Translations under genes and position numbers: made by a program
The notes under the pieces: model-generated
Databases searched by the model: none
Told to the model about the DNA's origin: nothing
What the model saw: only the letters and a program-made list of their open reading frames with translations
From: Utricularia gibba
Taxonomy: Eukaryota > Streptophyta > Magnoliopsida > Lamiales > Lentibulariaceae
Assembly (NCBI GenBank): GCA_002189035.1
Contig: NEEC01000008.1
Span: forward strand, 62,001-126,000
Direction of reading: 5' to 3'
DNA length: 64,000 nt
Shown: in pieces, positions 13,626 through 24,649 of the stretch
Layout: each line of letters starts with the position of its first letter
Numbering within the stretch: position 1 is the stretch's first letter

Positions 13626-16401
13626 TTATGAAGGCCTGCACATAATAACTATATTTAAACCATAGAAAAAATGATGTAACAGACATGATATTTTTACCTT
13701 CTTTTCATGACAACAAGGGTAACGGTCTATGTTCCAAATCCCACAAGCACGCTCTCCCTGCATAACATGCACCCTTCGGGATTGAGATGAGTGTTGGATC
13801 TCTTCTATGATTTCTGTCACTTGGCTATGAGCATCATACACAATCCATTGTAGGAATTGCAGCGTCCACACTTCCTCCCAATATGCTTCCTCCACCACCC
13901 TCCCGAAAGGTATGCCCTCTTTAACACTCACTGCTCAATACTTCTCAAAATACTCTCTTCCTTTCTCGAAGGTAACTAGAAATTTTCTTGGGTATTATAA
14001 AACGTGATATTATGGAGGATCAAATGTTATTGATAACACATATTTTTGAGTGGCTCAATGCATGGAATTTACTCATTTTGTGCTACAAAAATTAAGCTTA
14101 ATTGCCTGTTTCTATATTTTTGCACATAAGTACCGTAGGAGTGCACTTTTAGTCTTAGTTGGGACTAATTCTGCAATTTAGTCCCAACCTTCTAACAGTT
14201 CCCTTCGAACAATGCAGCATAAGTCGCAACACAAATCCCAAGGAGCCAAATATGAACAGTGTGGTGGCAGAGAAGGTGACAGAAGTATGAAAAAGAACAC
14301 AAAGTCCAAGGAGGTGAAAAAGGGAGATTTTGGAAAAAAATGGAGAAAAGGTGGGGAGAGAAGGTAGATCTCCCCTTGGAGACTCACGAATAGCTATCTG
14401 GAGAAGGTTTTCTGGGGAGGAAGAAGAAGGAAGACAAACAGGAACGAAGCTGAAGTTCAAGACTAATTTCTGTTTTCGAAGAATATTACTCCTAGCAAGA
14501 GTAGCTAGCGACGTTTTTAGTTTTTGTCGACATTTCACATTACTTGCTTGTTTGCTTTCTGGTATTCGACTGTGAAATGAGCATACTGTGGGTGATGTTT
14601 TCTTTTCCACTTTCGTTTACCTTAAGCATGAGTGGCTAAGCACTTAGGGGGTGCCTTGGGGTGAAAAGGGGAGAAATATGCTAATACATCCTTAGACTTA
14701 ATAAACCATGAGTCACGCCACTTCCCTAACAAACCAGGATAGATCTAGGAGGGAGAAGTAGTGAAACCCAACTTAACAACCATAATTAGAGGTAAACCAA
14801 AGATTAGGGGGAAAAACAAGAATCCGGGTAGACCTAGATCTTGTGAGTTAGTTGTATGATTTATTATTTGTATGAGCCTGTTTAGTGATGAGCATACATC
14901 CCCTAGGAGTCCCAAGGCATCACCCATTTCATTTCAGAAACAACCGAGCTCCAGAACTTATAACTTTTCCTTACTGTATTTCGTTTTAATTCTACCTTAG
15001 TCCTAGCTAAGACCAATTTTACCAACATGACACTAGTTTCATGCATTAACTTTCACATAGCAAGCACCTGCTCTTCGTGTTCGACCCTAATCACTATGCT
15101 CATAATTGTATTATGTTTTAATGTGTATTAGGTTATAAATTTATTTGATAGCAAGATTTACATTTACGACGTTTATCAGTTATCCTATACCTTGGCAATT
15201 TGGGTTGAAGGTAAGTATCAAGCATCTCTTATGGCATCATTTAGAGCTTCTGTGGGATTGGTGGTCATTATGGTATGCCTATACATGTTTTTGCAGATAA
15301 TATAATTTGTGATGCAATATCAAATTCATAATTTCAAAAAATAACCTATCAACCACTAACCGATGTCCTCTATCATATAGTAATGTCCACTCATCGAATG
15401 GAATATCCTTCAAGTAAGCTTGTGCCTCCAGGCAGTGCTCCTTCAAGAGGGAGCAATCCCATGCATTTTGAAAATTTACCTCATTCTTAGCATAAGAAAC
15501 TCTATGCACTATGTTAGACACATCCTTTGATCGCCTTCCAATATGAGTTTGAACATTCTTGTGGAGGTGTTAATTGCAAAAATTGTGCATGCTATAATGG
15601 GAAAACCACTCCTAGTAGTTCTTGCGTGCCACTAATATACTCGAGGCACAGTCACTTATGATACACACTCCTTCCGTGTCTCAAACAATATGTATTCCTA
15701 GCAAGCCTAAAAACCACATCCAATCCACCTTATTAACTTCATACAAAGGCATAAGTGATAGGGTAGATCTTGTTGCTCCCATCAATGCCAACCGCAACAT
15801 GCAGCTTGTAGTCATAACAACCATACATATGCAAGACATTGACACACAGCACAGAACGGGAATAGGCGAAGGCTCGTATCACAAAGCCAAATGCCCAAAA
15901 AACCCTCCTCAGATAACGTGAGCCCTGGCATCATCATCCCAGTCGACCACAGTGTCCGGGATTCTATGACGAACCCAAATACCATGATAGTTATATCGTA
16001 GGCTTCTCCTAAGTACCATAGCAGAGTTCGTATACATGGATCATGTAGAACTAAGCCTATCATTAGCTAACCTCGTACCCCTACTTGTCTCTAATAATCA
16101 AATGCACCCCTTTGATGGTCAAAATCGCTTTCAAATATGGTTTCAACCATGGGGCGATGAATCTTATTGATAGGTTGGCATGATGATCGGCTCCCAGTGA
16201 ATCGATCACATATTAGGTATGTGGCTCCATACAACTCAAATGGGCAATTACTACTTCTGTTTGCTATTTGTCGACAGAAGATGGAATAATTCTTTCTGTC
16301 ACTCTAATACACCACTCCATCGACCTTGCTTATCACTAAAATGCATACCCTCACATAGATGCATCTTCTCTATCTATTGTGTATCTATCTATGGGATTTA
16401 A
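13626..16401 (-). pseudogene. Decayed MULE (Mutator-like) transposase
   Basis: Read from right to left, fragments in different frames follow the order of a MULE transposase. About 16050-15890 corresponds to the FWAFG...F region. About 15870-15750 holds the first catalytic block, with YGCYDYKLHVAVGID; the usual aspartate before it (IDGTHLYG) is replaced here by VNVLHMYG. About 15690-15640 holds the second block, with CIISDCAS. 15521-15279 holds the region with AYLKDIPFDEWTLLYDRGHR. 13870-13700 resembles the C-terminal SWIM zinc region, with CGIWNIDRYPCCH. Family identity is inferred from motif order. About 1.3 kb of unrelated sequence (roughly 13935-15275) separates the last two parts and may be an intron or a later insertion. 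A proline-rich ORF at 13002-13253 could be its tail. No terminal repeats were found. Confidence 0.6.
14158..14188. repeat. Perfect 11-bp hairpin with TTAGTCCCAA arms
   Basis: GTTGGGACTAA and TTAGTCCCAAC form an 11-bp perfect stem around a 9-base loop. Similar TTAGTCCC motifs recur in plant CACTA and MITE subterminal regions, so this may mark a small element inserted in the decayed MULE. No matching partner end was found. Confidence 0.4.
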
Positions 16402-16433
16402 TTGTAATAATCTATGGGTGACCCTCTTCCAAG

Positions 16434-18850
16434 TAGTGTTGGGCACGGGTTGTGGGTTAGGCCCCACAGGTTTGTCAATCCAATAGATCCAACCTACAGG
16501 TCAAATTTTAGTTTGAAGTACGTGGGTCAGTCCCATGTGTTTTAACTAAACCCAGCCCAACTCCTGGCCCAAAGATCAATTAATGGGTTCACAATGGACA
16601 ACCCAATATTTTTAAAAATATTTTTAAAATTTATATTTTTAGTTTTAACTCAGATTATATTAAATAATTAAATCACAAAAATTATAAAATTAATATTTTT
16701 ATAAAATATATAAAAAGAGGACTATACCTCTCATTTTATTAATTTATCCTAACTTTTGACAGAGAAATACCATACTACAAATGGTTGAAAATAAAAATCA
16801 AAGCATAAAAAAAACTCTTAATACCCCATGCTATTCATTTTCTTCATATTCATCTTCCAAAATTGATGCATAATCTTGTAATTTCTTCTTCCTCCTTGCC
16901 ACATTATTCCAATTTTTCAAACATACACATACCTCCAATGTGTCAGAAGCAAGTTTTGATCTTTTCTTTGTAAGCGTTCTTCCATTAGCACTAAATGCAC
17001 TCTCTGAAGACATGGTTGAAATTGGAGTAAGCACATCTTTGGCCATCTTGGCCAAGATTGGAAAATTTATAGCACTGCTTTTCTATCATGTTAATATATC
17101 AAACAAATCATCATCATTAACTTCAAGAATAGACATATTGTTATACAAATATATTCTCCATGTGAGCTAGAGAGTTGGGAGGATGAATTATGTTTGCTAT
17201 GAACTAAAACAATAGGATTAATAGCAAAAGAGCATGAAGAAAAAGATGAAAGAATCAAAATATTTGCCGTACACAAATTTGATGCACCATGCTCAATTTC
17301 ATATAATGAAAACATAGCTTGAATATTCAAAATTGCTATACTCTCCATTTTAAGAGCATCAATAATAAATACATCTTCTGTATCAAAACAATGTGCAAAC
17401 GCATAAAGTAAAGTTTTTAATCTTTTTTCCTTTTTGACTATAACAAGATATAAAGGATCCAAAATGACTATAACAAGATATAATTGAGGATTTTCATGAT
17501 AATACTTTAAAAATTCTTTTTGCATATCTCCTATTATACTATCAAATGGAGGCTCCCGAGAGAAATTACAAAAAACATACGAAATGAGAACAAGTGCTTG
17601 ATGAACTAAATGTGTAGTAGGAAAATATGAAGCACTAAACAAATGAGTACAAGAATAAAACACTTCAAGCAAGTTAACAAATTTATCAATAATAGAAAAT
17701 GAAGATTCATCAATTACTTCATCAGCATCATGCAAATTCTCAATAAATTGAATCCAAGGAATCTTATAATTAATCAGCATTCCCAACATATCATAAGTTG
17801 AATTCCACCTAGTCTTACAATCAAGTCTAAAGCGTTTAAAAGGTAAATTATGCTCCAAACATAAATGTTTCATTTAATTTCTCCAAATACAGGAGTGCCT
17901 AAGATAAAAAACAATATCACGAAAAGATTTACTAATATAACATGTAATATTCAAACCATCTTGTACATATAAATTGAAAACATGACATATATATCTATTA
18001 TGAAAAAAAATTCCATCCAAAATCAGTAAACAACTTCCTTTCAAAAGAGAGATAGCATTATTGTTAGCTGAAGCAATATCTAAGAAAATTGAAAAAATTA
18101 GAGAAGAAATTTTGAATTCACGGCAAATATTCAAAATTACCTTATAGATGGATGAACCTAAATATGGAAGCTCTCAATGTTTGAAAGCTAAAATCCTTTT
18201 CTCTAAATGCCACTCATTATCAATATAAGAACAAATGACAATGATGAAGCTCTCATTATTAACTCTAGTTCAACTATCAAAGTCGAAGCAAACTTATAAA
18301 ATAAAGAATCAAAGTTAGAAATCAACTTTTGGTTAAAAAAAATTAAAGTCAGTCAAGGCAATATGATGAGACTTCTTCCTAGAAAATCCTTTATAAGTTG
18401 GTTGTAGATAAGAATGAATTAAATCATTAAAGCCAACATCTTCAATAGTAGAAATTGGAAATTCCATTGAAATCAACCAATGAATTAGAACAACATGAAA
18501 TTTATTTAAATCAAAAACGAAATTCCCCGCAAGTGACCCTCGAATAATACTAAGTTGTGTTTGTATCATGCATTTAGATAATTTATCTTTATGATCATGT
18601 TTCATGTACCTTTTCATATTTCATGTACCCCAAGATTTACTTTTTCCTTTTTTACATGAATATACCTTCCGAAAATATTTACATTGAACCTTTTTGGGAA
18701 GGAATTTATGAGGTTTGAAATGGCTCTACCATATTGACTTTCTACCATTATTACAACACCAGAAGAATTAGAATTTGTAGTTTTAGAATCAACCTATAAA
18801 TCTTCATTTGAGTCCGAGTCATCCAAATCTGTCATTATTATCAATGGATC
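16434..18850 (-). pseudogene. Decayed hAT transposase (RICESLEEPER-like)
   Basis: Fragments in order on the minus strand. A BED-type zinc-finger remnant lies about 18720-18600 (YSCKKGKSKSWGT). 18617-18333 carries the N-terminal helical region. 18134-17874 carries the SLxxDNASANN-like and FFHNRYICHVFNL blocks. 17873-17091 starts with RLDCKTRWNSTYDML. 17055-16831 is the C-terminal dimerisation domain, with SSESAFSANGRT, KKRSKLASDTLE and CLKNW. Together these define the RICESLEEPER/DAYSLEEPER branch of hAT. Several frameshifts and stops make it non-functional. At 16434 TAGTGTTGGGCACGGG looks like one hAT terminus; the matching right end was not found, so the element seems truncated upstream of the zinc finger. 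Confidence 0.8.
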
Positions 18851-19299
18851 ATTCGAGCAATGAAGAAGATTATATTCCATCCAGATCGAAATCTGAAGTC
18901 TCATATTTGCATATTCTTAATACTTAATTGAAGACTTTATAAAAATCAAGCTAGATATAAGCAAACAAACTCCATGATATAGATTCATTACATATCAACA
19001 AAACTTGTGACAAAAACATTTTAATACTTAAAAAAAAGAAAAAAAAATATGAATAAAATTAAAAAACTTCACATTAATAACTTCAAACAGATCAAAAATA
19101 TGCAAACACGGGTGAAAACAGATCAAGATATGTTCTTCCACTACTCTTGAGTGTTGTTTTTATTTTTTTTAGACCCCATTTTCTCATTGATTTTGCATCT
19201 TTTACACTACTTTGATCTTTTTGGAGAGAAAGTGTATTTTGTGATTTTTATGGTACTTTTGAATCAATTTGAGGAGAAATCAAGACCCACCAAATTATG

Positions 19300-20245
19300 G
19301 ACTTGATGGGCCACGAATCTCAGCCCAAGACTCGGTCAAACGATAAAGATTTGGTCCAAGATTCGTGAATAAGATAGAGATATGAAGAAGATCTTCGAAG
19401 ATTTGGATAAAAGATTTGGATAGAAGATCTTATCCAAGCCCGTCGAATAAGCTCAATACGAAAACTTGGATCTACTCTCCTATAAATACCCCACCCTCTC
19501 AACCATTAGAGACATCTTTGACCACTTTTCCTTTGTACTTTTCCTATTTTCGTGTCTATTTTCATGTTAGAGTCAAGTCTGCGCGTGTAGGCGCTTGCGG
19601 CTAAGGATTTGCGATAAAGCCTTGCTTGTGCAAATCCTGCACGTGTGACTGTTTTACTATGTTTTTCGACATTTAAATTGAGGTTTGATTCTGTTTTTCA
19701 CAACGTTTTCTTTATCAACGTGCTCTTTAGTATCACATAACCCGAAGGGAGTGTGAGAGAATCAAAGATTGGCCTCAAACACCTAAGGAGAAGGGCTCAA
19801 TTGGACATCGCTGGTAAGGCACATTCTGTCTAATCTGTCTGCGAGGTGTGAGGTGTAGGGGTTAGATTTGAGTGTGGGGAAAACATAGGTTATCACAAGA
19901 GGTGAAATGGCTCTGGTGGCGTGGTTGATTCCATAATCCCACAAAACAAGGGATGGTGCTATAACGGTCACCGAGTAACACTACTTTATAATAACACCCC
20001 TAGAGCTTGCACAAGTAGGTCAGTTTTCAAGGTTTGCACACACGCAAGGACAAGTTTCAAGTAAGGTGGATCTTAAATCCAATGCCACTTTCTTTATTGT
20101 TTTTAAAACCAAATCGTTCTTTTGTTTTGAGTCTTTTTAAGTCTTTATTTTGAAAAGAAAATTCCAATAACAATTCCCTATGGATACGATCTTATTTTAT
20201 AACTTTGACGGTTTCTATGCACTTGCAGAATTACCATCAGTATTG
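19300..20245 (+). repeat. Probable gypsy (Athila/Tat-type) solo LTR
   Basis: Non-coding, GC-richer than its flanks. It contains a TATA box at 19481 followed by a pyrimidine-rich stretch, and a long transcript-like region. It ends with CCCTATGGATACGATCTTA and GCACTTGCAGAATTACCATCA, which resembles the characteristic 3' end of Athila/Tat LTRs. I found no second LTR, primer site or clean target duplication, so a solo LTR is an inference and the left edge is uncertain. Confidence 0.4.
19481..19488 (+). promoter_or_regulatory. TATA box in the putative solo LTR
   Basis: TATAAATA preceded by CTCTCC and followed by CCCCACCCTCTC, the usual arrangement of a plant Pol II core promoter. Whether it is still active is unknown. 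Confidence 0.45.
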
Positions 20246-22189
20246 AATCATTAATTATCTAAATATTTGAAGTTATTCATTATTAAATAAAAAAGAAATA
20301 TTATTATCAATGTTAAGATAACTTATGCTAATATAGTGATAACTTAACTATGAATTTGATAAATTATAAGCATTAATAAAGTATTACATAATTATATGAT
20401 AAATGTGTACATGATTATGCATTAAAAAATTAATATTTATATACAAATTATGCAAATTTTGTAATTTTAATGCATGAAAAATCAATATAAAATCATATTC
20501 TAAAAATATTGTACTCATTGGTATAGTTAGAAGAAGCACACTGACCTATGCTATCGTTTAGGATATACAAATCCATATCGTATTGTGAGTTGAACGGATT
20601 CAAGGTATATTGTAGCCCGAATTCATCCGAAATTGAGAAGAAGTTAAAATCATGAGTATTGATATCGTAAAACTTGGTTTTCATACGAACAATATGAAAA
20701 TCTACAACTATATTTACCTTACAGTATAAAATCTTGATAAACCATTATAGTGAAATTGTAGGTTTCACTAAAAGCACGTTTACGGCCTTATGATCATATA
20801 TTACAAAATTGAAATATTGATCTCTTAGGATATTTCCAGTAGAGAATACATGGAAGTAAATATTTGATATAGTGATTATGTGTAATAACTTATTTCAAGA
20901 AAGTTGAGTTTAGGATAGAGGTGGGGTGTAAAGAAATGGAGAATTTCAATACCATTTAATCAAAGGAAAATAGAGACATGATTTGATATTTAATCATCTT
21001 CCATAGAAATCGTACGTGTACTTTACTAAATCATCCATATGATTATGTCTAATTATTCATGCATTTTTAACCAATAATTACATTCTGTAAATAAAAATAG
21101 TATGTATAAGATGTATTTTGTAAATTGAAAATGCAAAACGATATATTTCACAAATTTTATACAAGTTATTCAGTGGATGGGGGCTGGGTGTTGAAATGAG
21201 ATCACAAAGGAATCCTCTCATCCTGTGGCGATGTGGTGGGTGGGTGGGCGGGTACCCGTACCCGGTGACCTGTCTCGTCTCTCTGTCTATGTGACTTGAG
21301 CGACTGGAAAGAAAGACAAGGGGAAAACGGCAAAACATGGGATGGACACTAAAAAAGAGCGAGCAGAAGGTTGCCAAGTGCAATGCAATTGTAAGAAGCA
21401 GTGGAGTGGAGTGTTCCATAAATGTGGGTCGGGGAGGGGATCCCCATCCCATCCTTTTTTCCCAGATGGAGTGATGTGAGGGACGCCATGACCATGTGAT
21501 ATCCTGTCCAGATGCAGATAAAGGCCTAGACCAGCAAGCCACCCACCCTTCTTTTACATTTCATTCTAACTTGTTAAAAAGCGTGGTGCTCGGTATTATA
21601 GGGCTCCGGACTCCAATTTTGAAACTTAAAAAGCGTGGGACAGCAGCAGGCAGGCAGCAGAATGAATCCATCCATCCTGCCAAGTGCCAGGGACAAGGGT
21701 CATGCCCCCTGATGACACCTTTCATTTTCGCGTAATTAAATCCACGACATGCACAGCTAATGTGATAAGAGTTGTTGCATGCAAATAAATTGAATTGCAC
21801 AAAGAATCATATTTTTGCACATCAACATGTCTTTTGGCGGATTGGAATTTGGAATCAGACCATGCCCTGCCCATCGCCAAACCTAAACGAGTCCGAGTAA
21901 GAGTCCGACTCCGGGACACACCTAATCTGGACATGTCTCTGTCCGGGTCTTAGATTCGCACATTCTTAGGTGTCTTGAAAATGAGGCCCCCAGGCCATAA
22001 TTCACTTCCTTGCGCCAATGTGTCCACGCTCCACAATTTCTTTTTTTTTTTTAAAGTAATAAATACGTCATCAAGAGCGCCGGATGATGGAGGCCTCACC
22101 GGGAACAAACCACTCAACGCATTCAATTCCTGTAATTCACCCATTCCCATTCCCTGTCCAGTCCCCCGGGGTCCATTTTCTCCTCCGAC
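20246..22189. other. Intergenic DNA, transition from AT-rich to gene island
   Basis: The first 850 bp are very AT-rich. From about 21160 GC content rises. ORFs such as minus-strand 21078-21542 have no recognisable domain. The last few hundred bases are probably the promoter of the CLE gene. No repeat ends recognised. Confidence 0.5.
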
Positions 22190-22196
22190 TATAAAC
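22190..22196 (+). promoter_or_regulatory. TATA box of the CLE gene
   Basis: TATAAAC 57 bp upstream of the CLE start codon, in a stretch preceded by CTCCTCCGAC. The spacing would give a 5' UTR of roughly 25 bases. Confidence 0.5.
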
Positions 22197-22246
22197 TACA
22201 CCCACCTTCGCGATTCCGGAACCCACCCGTCAATCATTTCTAGGCG

Positions 22247-22459
22247 ATGCCCTCGAAAACGGTTCTCTTAATGCTGAAGCTTTTCCTCGTGATCGCGGTT
22301 TTGCTTTCCACGGCGGCGGCGATCAGGATTTTTCCGGAGGAAGGGAAAAGCTCCCCGGTGAAGAATATGGCGGAAGTTTTCAGGGGGGTTTCCGATGCTG
22401 TGAGTTTCGCGGATTACAAGAGAAGAATACCCAGCTGCCCCGATCCCCTGCATAATTAA
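22247..22459 (+). CDS. CLE-family signalling peptide precursor (CLE43-like), cysteine at motif position 6
   Basis: A 70-residue, intronless secreted-peptide precursor. Residues 6-25 are a hydrophobic signal peptide ending AAA. A variable linker follows. The last 12 residues, RRIPSCPDPLHN (59-70), match the CLE dodecapeptide consensus R-x-V/I-P-S-G-P-D/N-P-L-H-N, preceded by a basic residue suited to processing. CLE peptides are released to the apoplast and bind leucine-rich-repeat receptor kinases (CLV1/BAM type) to control meristem or vascular cell fate. The unusual point is Cys64 where almost all CLE peptides have glycine. Arg-Arg-Ile-Pro-Ser is reminiscent of CLE43, which I recall also departs from glycine here. 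The start is the only ATG that gives a signal peptide; the stop follows the motif directly, as in most CLE genes. A TATA box lies at 22190. Family call is firm; the orthologue is tentative. Confidence 0.85.
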   Translation: MPSKTVLLMLKLFLVIAVLLSTAAAIRIFPEEGKSSPVKNMAEVFRGVSDAVSFADYKRRIPSCPDPLHN

Positions 22460-23407
22460 TTAGTGAGTTCATTGCTCCTTTTTATAGACACGTCGTACGG
22501 TACAAGCGACCTCTCCCTCTCCCGGAATACCTCAGTTTTTCTCGAATCATTCCGGACTCGGAGTAAAACCTTGGTATTTCGGTAGACGTGAATAAAGTAC
22601 AAAGCATTCATTTGTGGTTATGATAAAAAAAAAAAAAAAAAATCCCAGGTGTTGAGATTCCCAAGTCAAAAATAAGGCACGCCGTTTGGTTTGAATTTCT
22701 GGGGTCTTGAGGATTGGTAGGGTAGCTTAGAACTTGCACTCATGGGTAACACGACACGCCCGGCTTATTATTTCGATTTATAGCGAAAGAGTATTCCGGC
22801 AAGGGACCGGACCATCCCAGGCTAATGCGGCAACTATTGGGCTAGCTCAGGCCCATCGGAGCCCAGCGATGCGACTGTTGCAGGTGGCCGGCCGGCAGGC
22901 ATCTTCGAACAAGGAAACGTAGCGTATCCTTGTTTAAATCGACTCTGGGCTTGGCCTTCAAGGTCAAGACAACCCAGTGAACCCTAAACCCCCTCCCTGG
23001 GACTGGGAGGACTTGCGTTTTGCATTGTTTGCTAAGATCCAATCGTCGGGAAAATCCATCCCACAAACGCAAACCATCACTCATCTGTAGTTTTATTCTT
23101 TCAGGTTTCAGCACATGCTATTGTATCCTCACATATTAAAAACAAACAAAAAATCTTCACTTCACAAGGCCGGCCAAGCCAAACAAAAATCCCATTCTGG
23201 GAAACAAAACTTCCAACTCCACGACGGCAATATTAAACCGTACTCTCCGTAGACCACTAGGACGGCAGCAAAGGCCAGGAAAACCCATTCATTACAAGGT
23301 ACGAATACTATACCGACTACCACTCACCACTCTTACCGGGCCAGGGCGGCGCCGGCACTACCCACCCATCTGCACACTGCAAAAACTTGTGATTCCTCTA
23401 CCCTTGC
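22460..23407. other. Intergenic DNA between the CLE and ERF genes
   Basis: No coding region recognised. Contains an A-run near 22626-22641 and mixed-composition sequence. Presumably holds the 3' ends of the two convergently transcribed genes. Confidence 0.5.
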
Positions 23408-24271
23408 TTAAACCAGAACGCAAGTCCCTCCCCCGGTAATCGCGGGAACTGAATTGCCATCCATCCAGTGCATAAAGCATTCTCCAAGATCGAAGTCAAA
23501 ATCAGGCAACGAACTCCCGGTTTCCATCCCGTTGAACCCACAAACCGGGAGTCCATCCACGGCGTTACCTTCTTCACCGAACCCATCAACTTCCAGTATC
23601 GATAGCAGCCCCTCCTCCAAGTCGTAATCTCCCGCGATGAAGGCCAGCAGCTCCTCATCTGCCAACGTCACTTCGTTGCACATTTTGGGTGAGTTCATTT
23701 CAAGACTCAAAGATGAAGGTGTTTGCGAGCCCTGAGATCCGATGGCTTCGCCCTCTGAAGAAACTTCCGAAACCGTAACCGCACACTTGCTCTTTTCGGG
23801 GGAGCAGCCACTGTTGATCAACGATTCGAACTCCAGCCGTTTAGTTTCGTAGGCGCGTGATGCTTCCTGGGGAGTGTTGTAAGTTCCCAACCAGACCCGT
23901 TTGCGTTGAATCGGGTCACGGATCTCTGCTGCCCATTTCCCCCATCTCCGTTGGCGAACTCCTCTATATTTCCCTGCAATACTTGGTTTGGCAAGGAAGG
24001 GAAAAGGTTTCTTCGGTGGTTTATCCGCGTAGTTACTGTCCTGATCAGAGGATTCAGTTTCAGGAGCGGATAAACAAACTTCATGGATAATAACAGCTTT
24101 TGGATTTCTCTGCATATATGGTTCTTCCTCATCAGAGGAATCATCTGTAGCATATGGGTCAGAGCAGATAACTCGGAGTTTCTTCATGGAAATGGAAGAC
24201 GCGGGTTGGGTATTTCTCTTTAAGCTTCGTGTCTCCTTGAACAAAGAACTTGGGTTCCGAAACCGCGGCAT
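23408..24271 (-). CDS. AP2/ERF transcription factor, group VI / VI-L (CRF-like)
   Basis: A 287-residue intronless nuclear transcription factor. Residues 32-50 ([19 protein letters not shown]) are the CRF motif of cytokinin-response-factor-type ERFs. Residues 101-150 are one AP2/ERF DNA-binding domain, [19 protein letters not shown] followed by RVWLGTYNT and a helix ending [25 protein letters not shown] rather than RPWGKW suggests the VI-L branch (ERF118/119-like). The acidic C-terminal half (for example [13 protein letters not shown] and DFDFDLGE) looks like an activation region. The AP2 helix lacks the usual A-A-x-x-L-K-G ending, a mild divergence. The first ATG is preferred; a second at residue 29 (MKKLRV) would still keep both domains. 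The upstream stretch has a strong CT/GA-rich tract and, farther out, G-boxes. The exact orthologue is not certain. Confidence 0.92.
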   Translation of the reverse strand: MPRFRNPSSLFKETRSLKRNTQPASSISMKKLRVICSDPYATDDSSDEEEPYMQRNPKAVIIHEVCLSAPETESSDQDSNYADKPPKKPFPFLAKPSIAGKYRGVRQRRWGKWAAEIRDPIQRKRVWLGTYNTPQEASRAYETKRLEFESLINSGCSPEKSKCAVTVSEVSSEGEAIGSQGSQTPSSLSLEMNSPKMCNEVTLADEELLAFIAGDYDLEEGLLSILEVDGFGEEGNAVDGLPVCGFNGMETGSSLPDFDFDLGECFMHWMDGNSVPAITGGGTCVLV

Positions 24272-24537
24272 CCTTTTTCACTCGTCAGATTTCTTTCATG
24301 TTAAGAAGAAAAGAGCAGTGGCTTGCCTTGTTGGCCACAAAGGCATCGAAGCAGTTGAGAAAGAAGGAAGGGTTGGTCAGAGGAGGAACAAACAGGACTG
24401 GGAGATTTTGATAAGAAACGAGAAGCAGATAAGGGGGGAGAAGGTATCGAGCAGCGAAATCAAGTTGTTCCCCCCTGCCAACATGAATAGAAGCCCTCTC
24501 TCTGTTCCAGCCCTTAAACCCGGGGAGCTCAACCCGT

Positions 24538-24592
24538 CAACTCCACTCCACTCCCCTCCCCTCCCCCCCTCCCCAACCCTCTCTTCTGCTTC
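24538..24592. repeat. CT-rich tract upstream of the ERF gene
   Basis: About 55 bases of almost pure C/T (GA-rich on the ERF coding strand), 270-320 bp upstream of the ERF start. Such tracts are common in plant promoters and 5' UTRs. A regulatory role is inference only. Confidence 0.4.
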
Positions 24593-24649
24593 CTTCCTTG
24601 ACAATAAAAAAGGGAACGAGAATTTATGATCCAGGGAGGAGGGAGACAA

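Noticed and set aside
14155-14610. Minus-strand ORF of 151 codons
   Set aside because: Serine/leucine-rich translation with no family resemblance, inside a decayed MULE region; likely fortuitous.
18900-19295. Search for the right terminus of the decayed hAT element
   Set aside because: No reverse complement of TAGTGTTGGGCACGGG found; the end seems lost.
24186-24629. Plus-strand ORF of 147 codons
   Set aside because: Antisense to the ERF start and leader, including a CT-rich tract; no domain.
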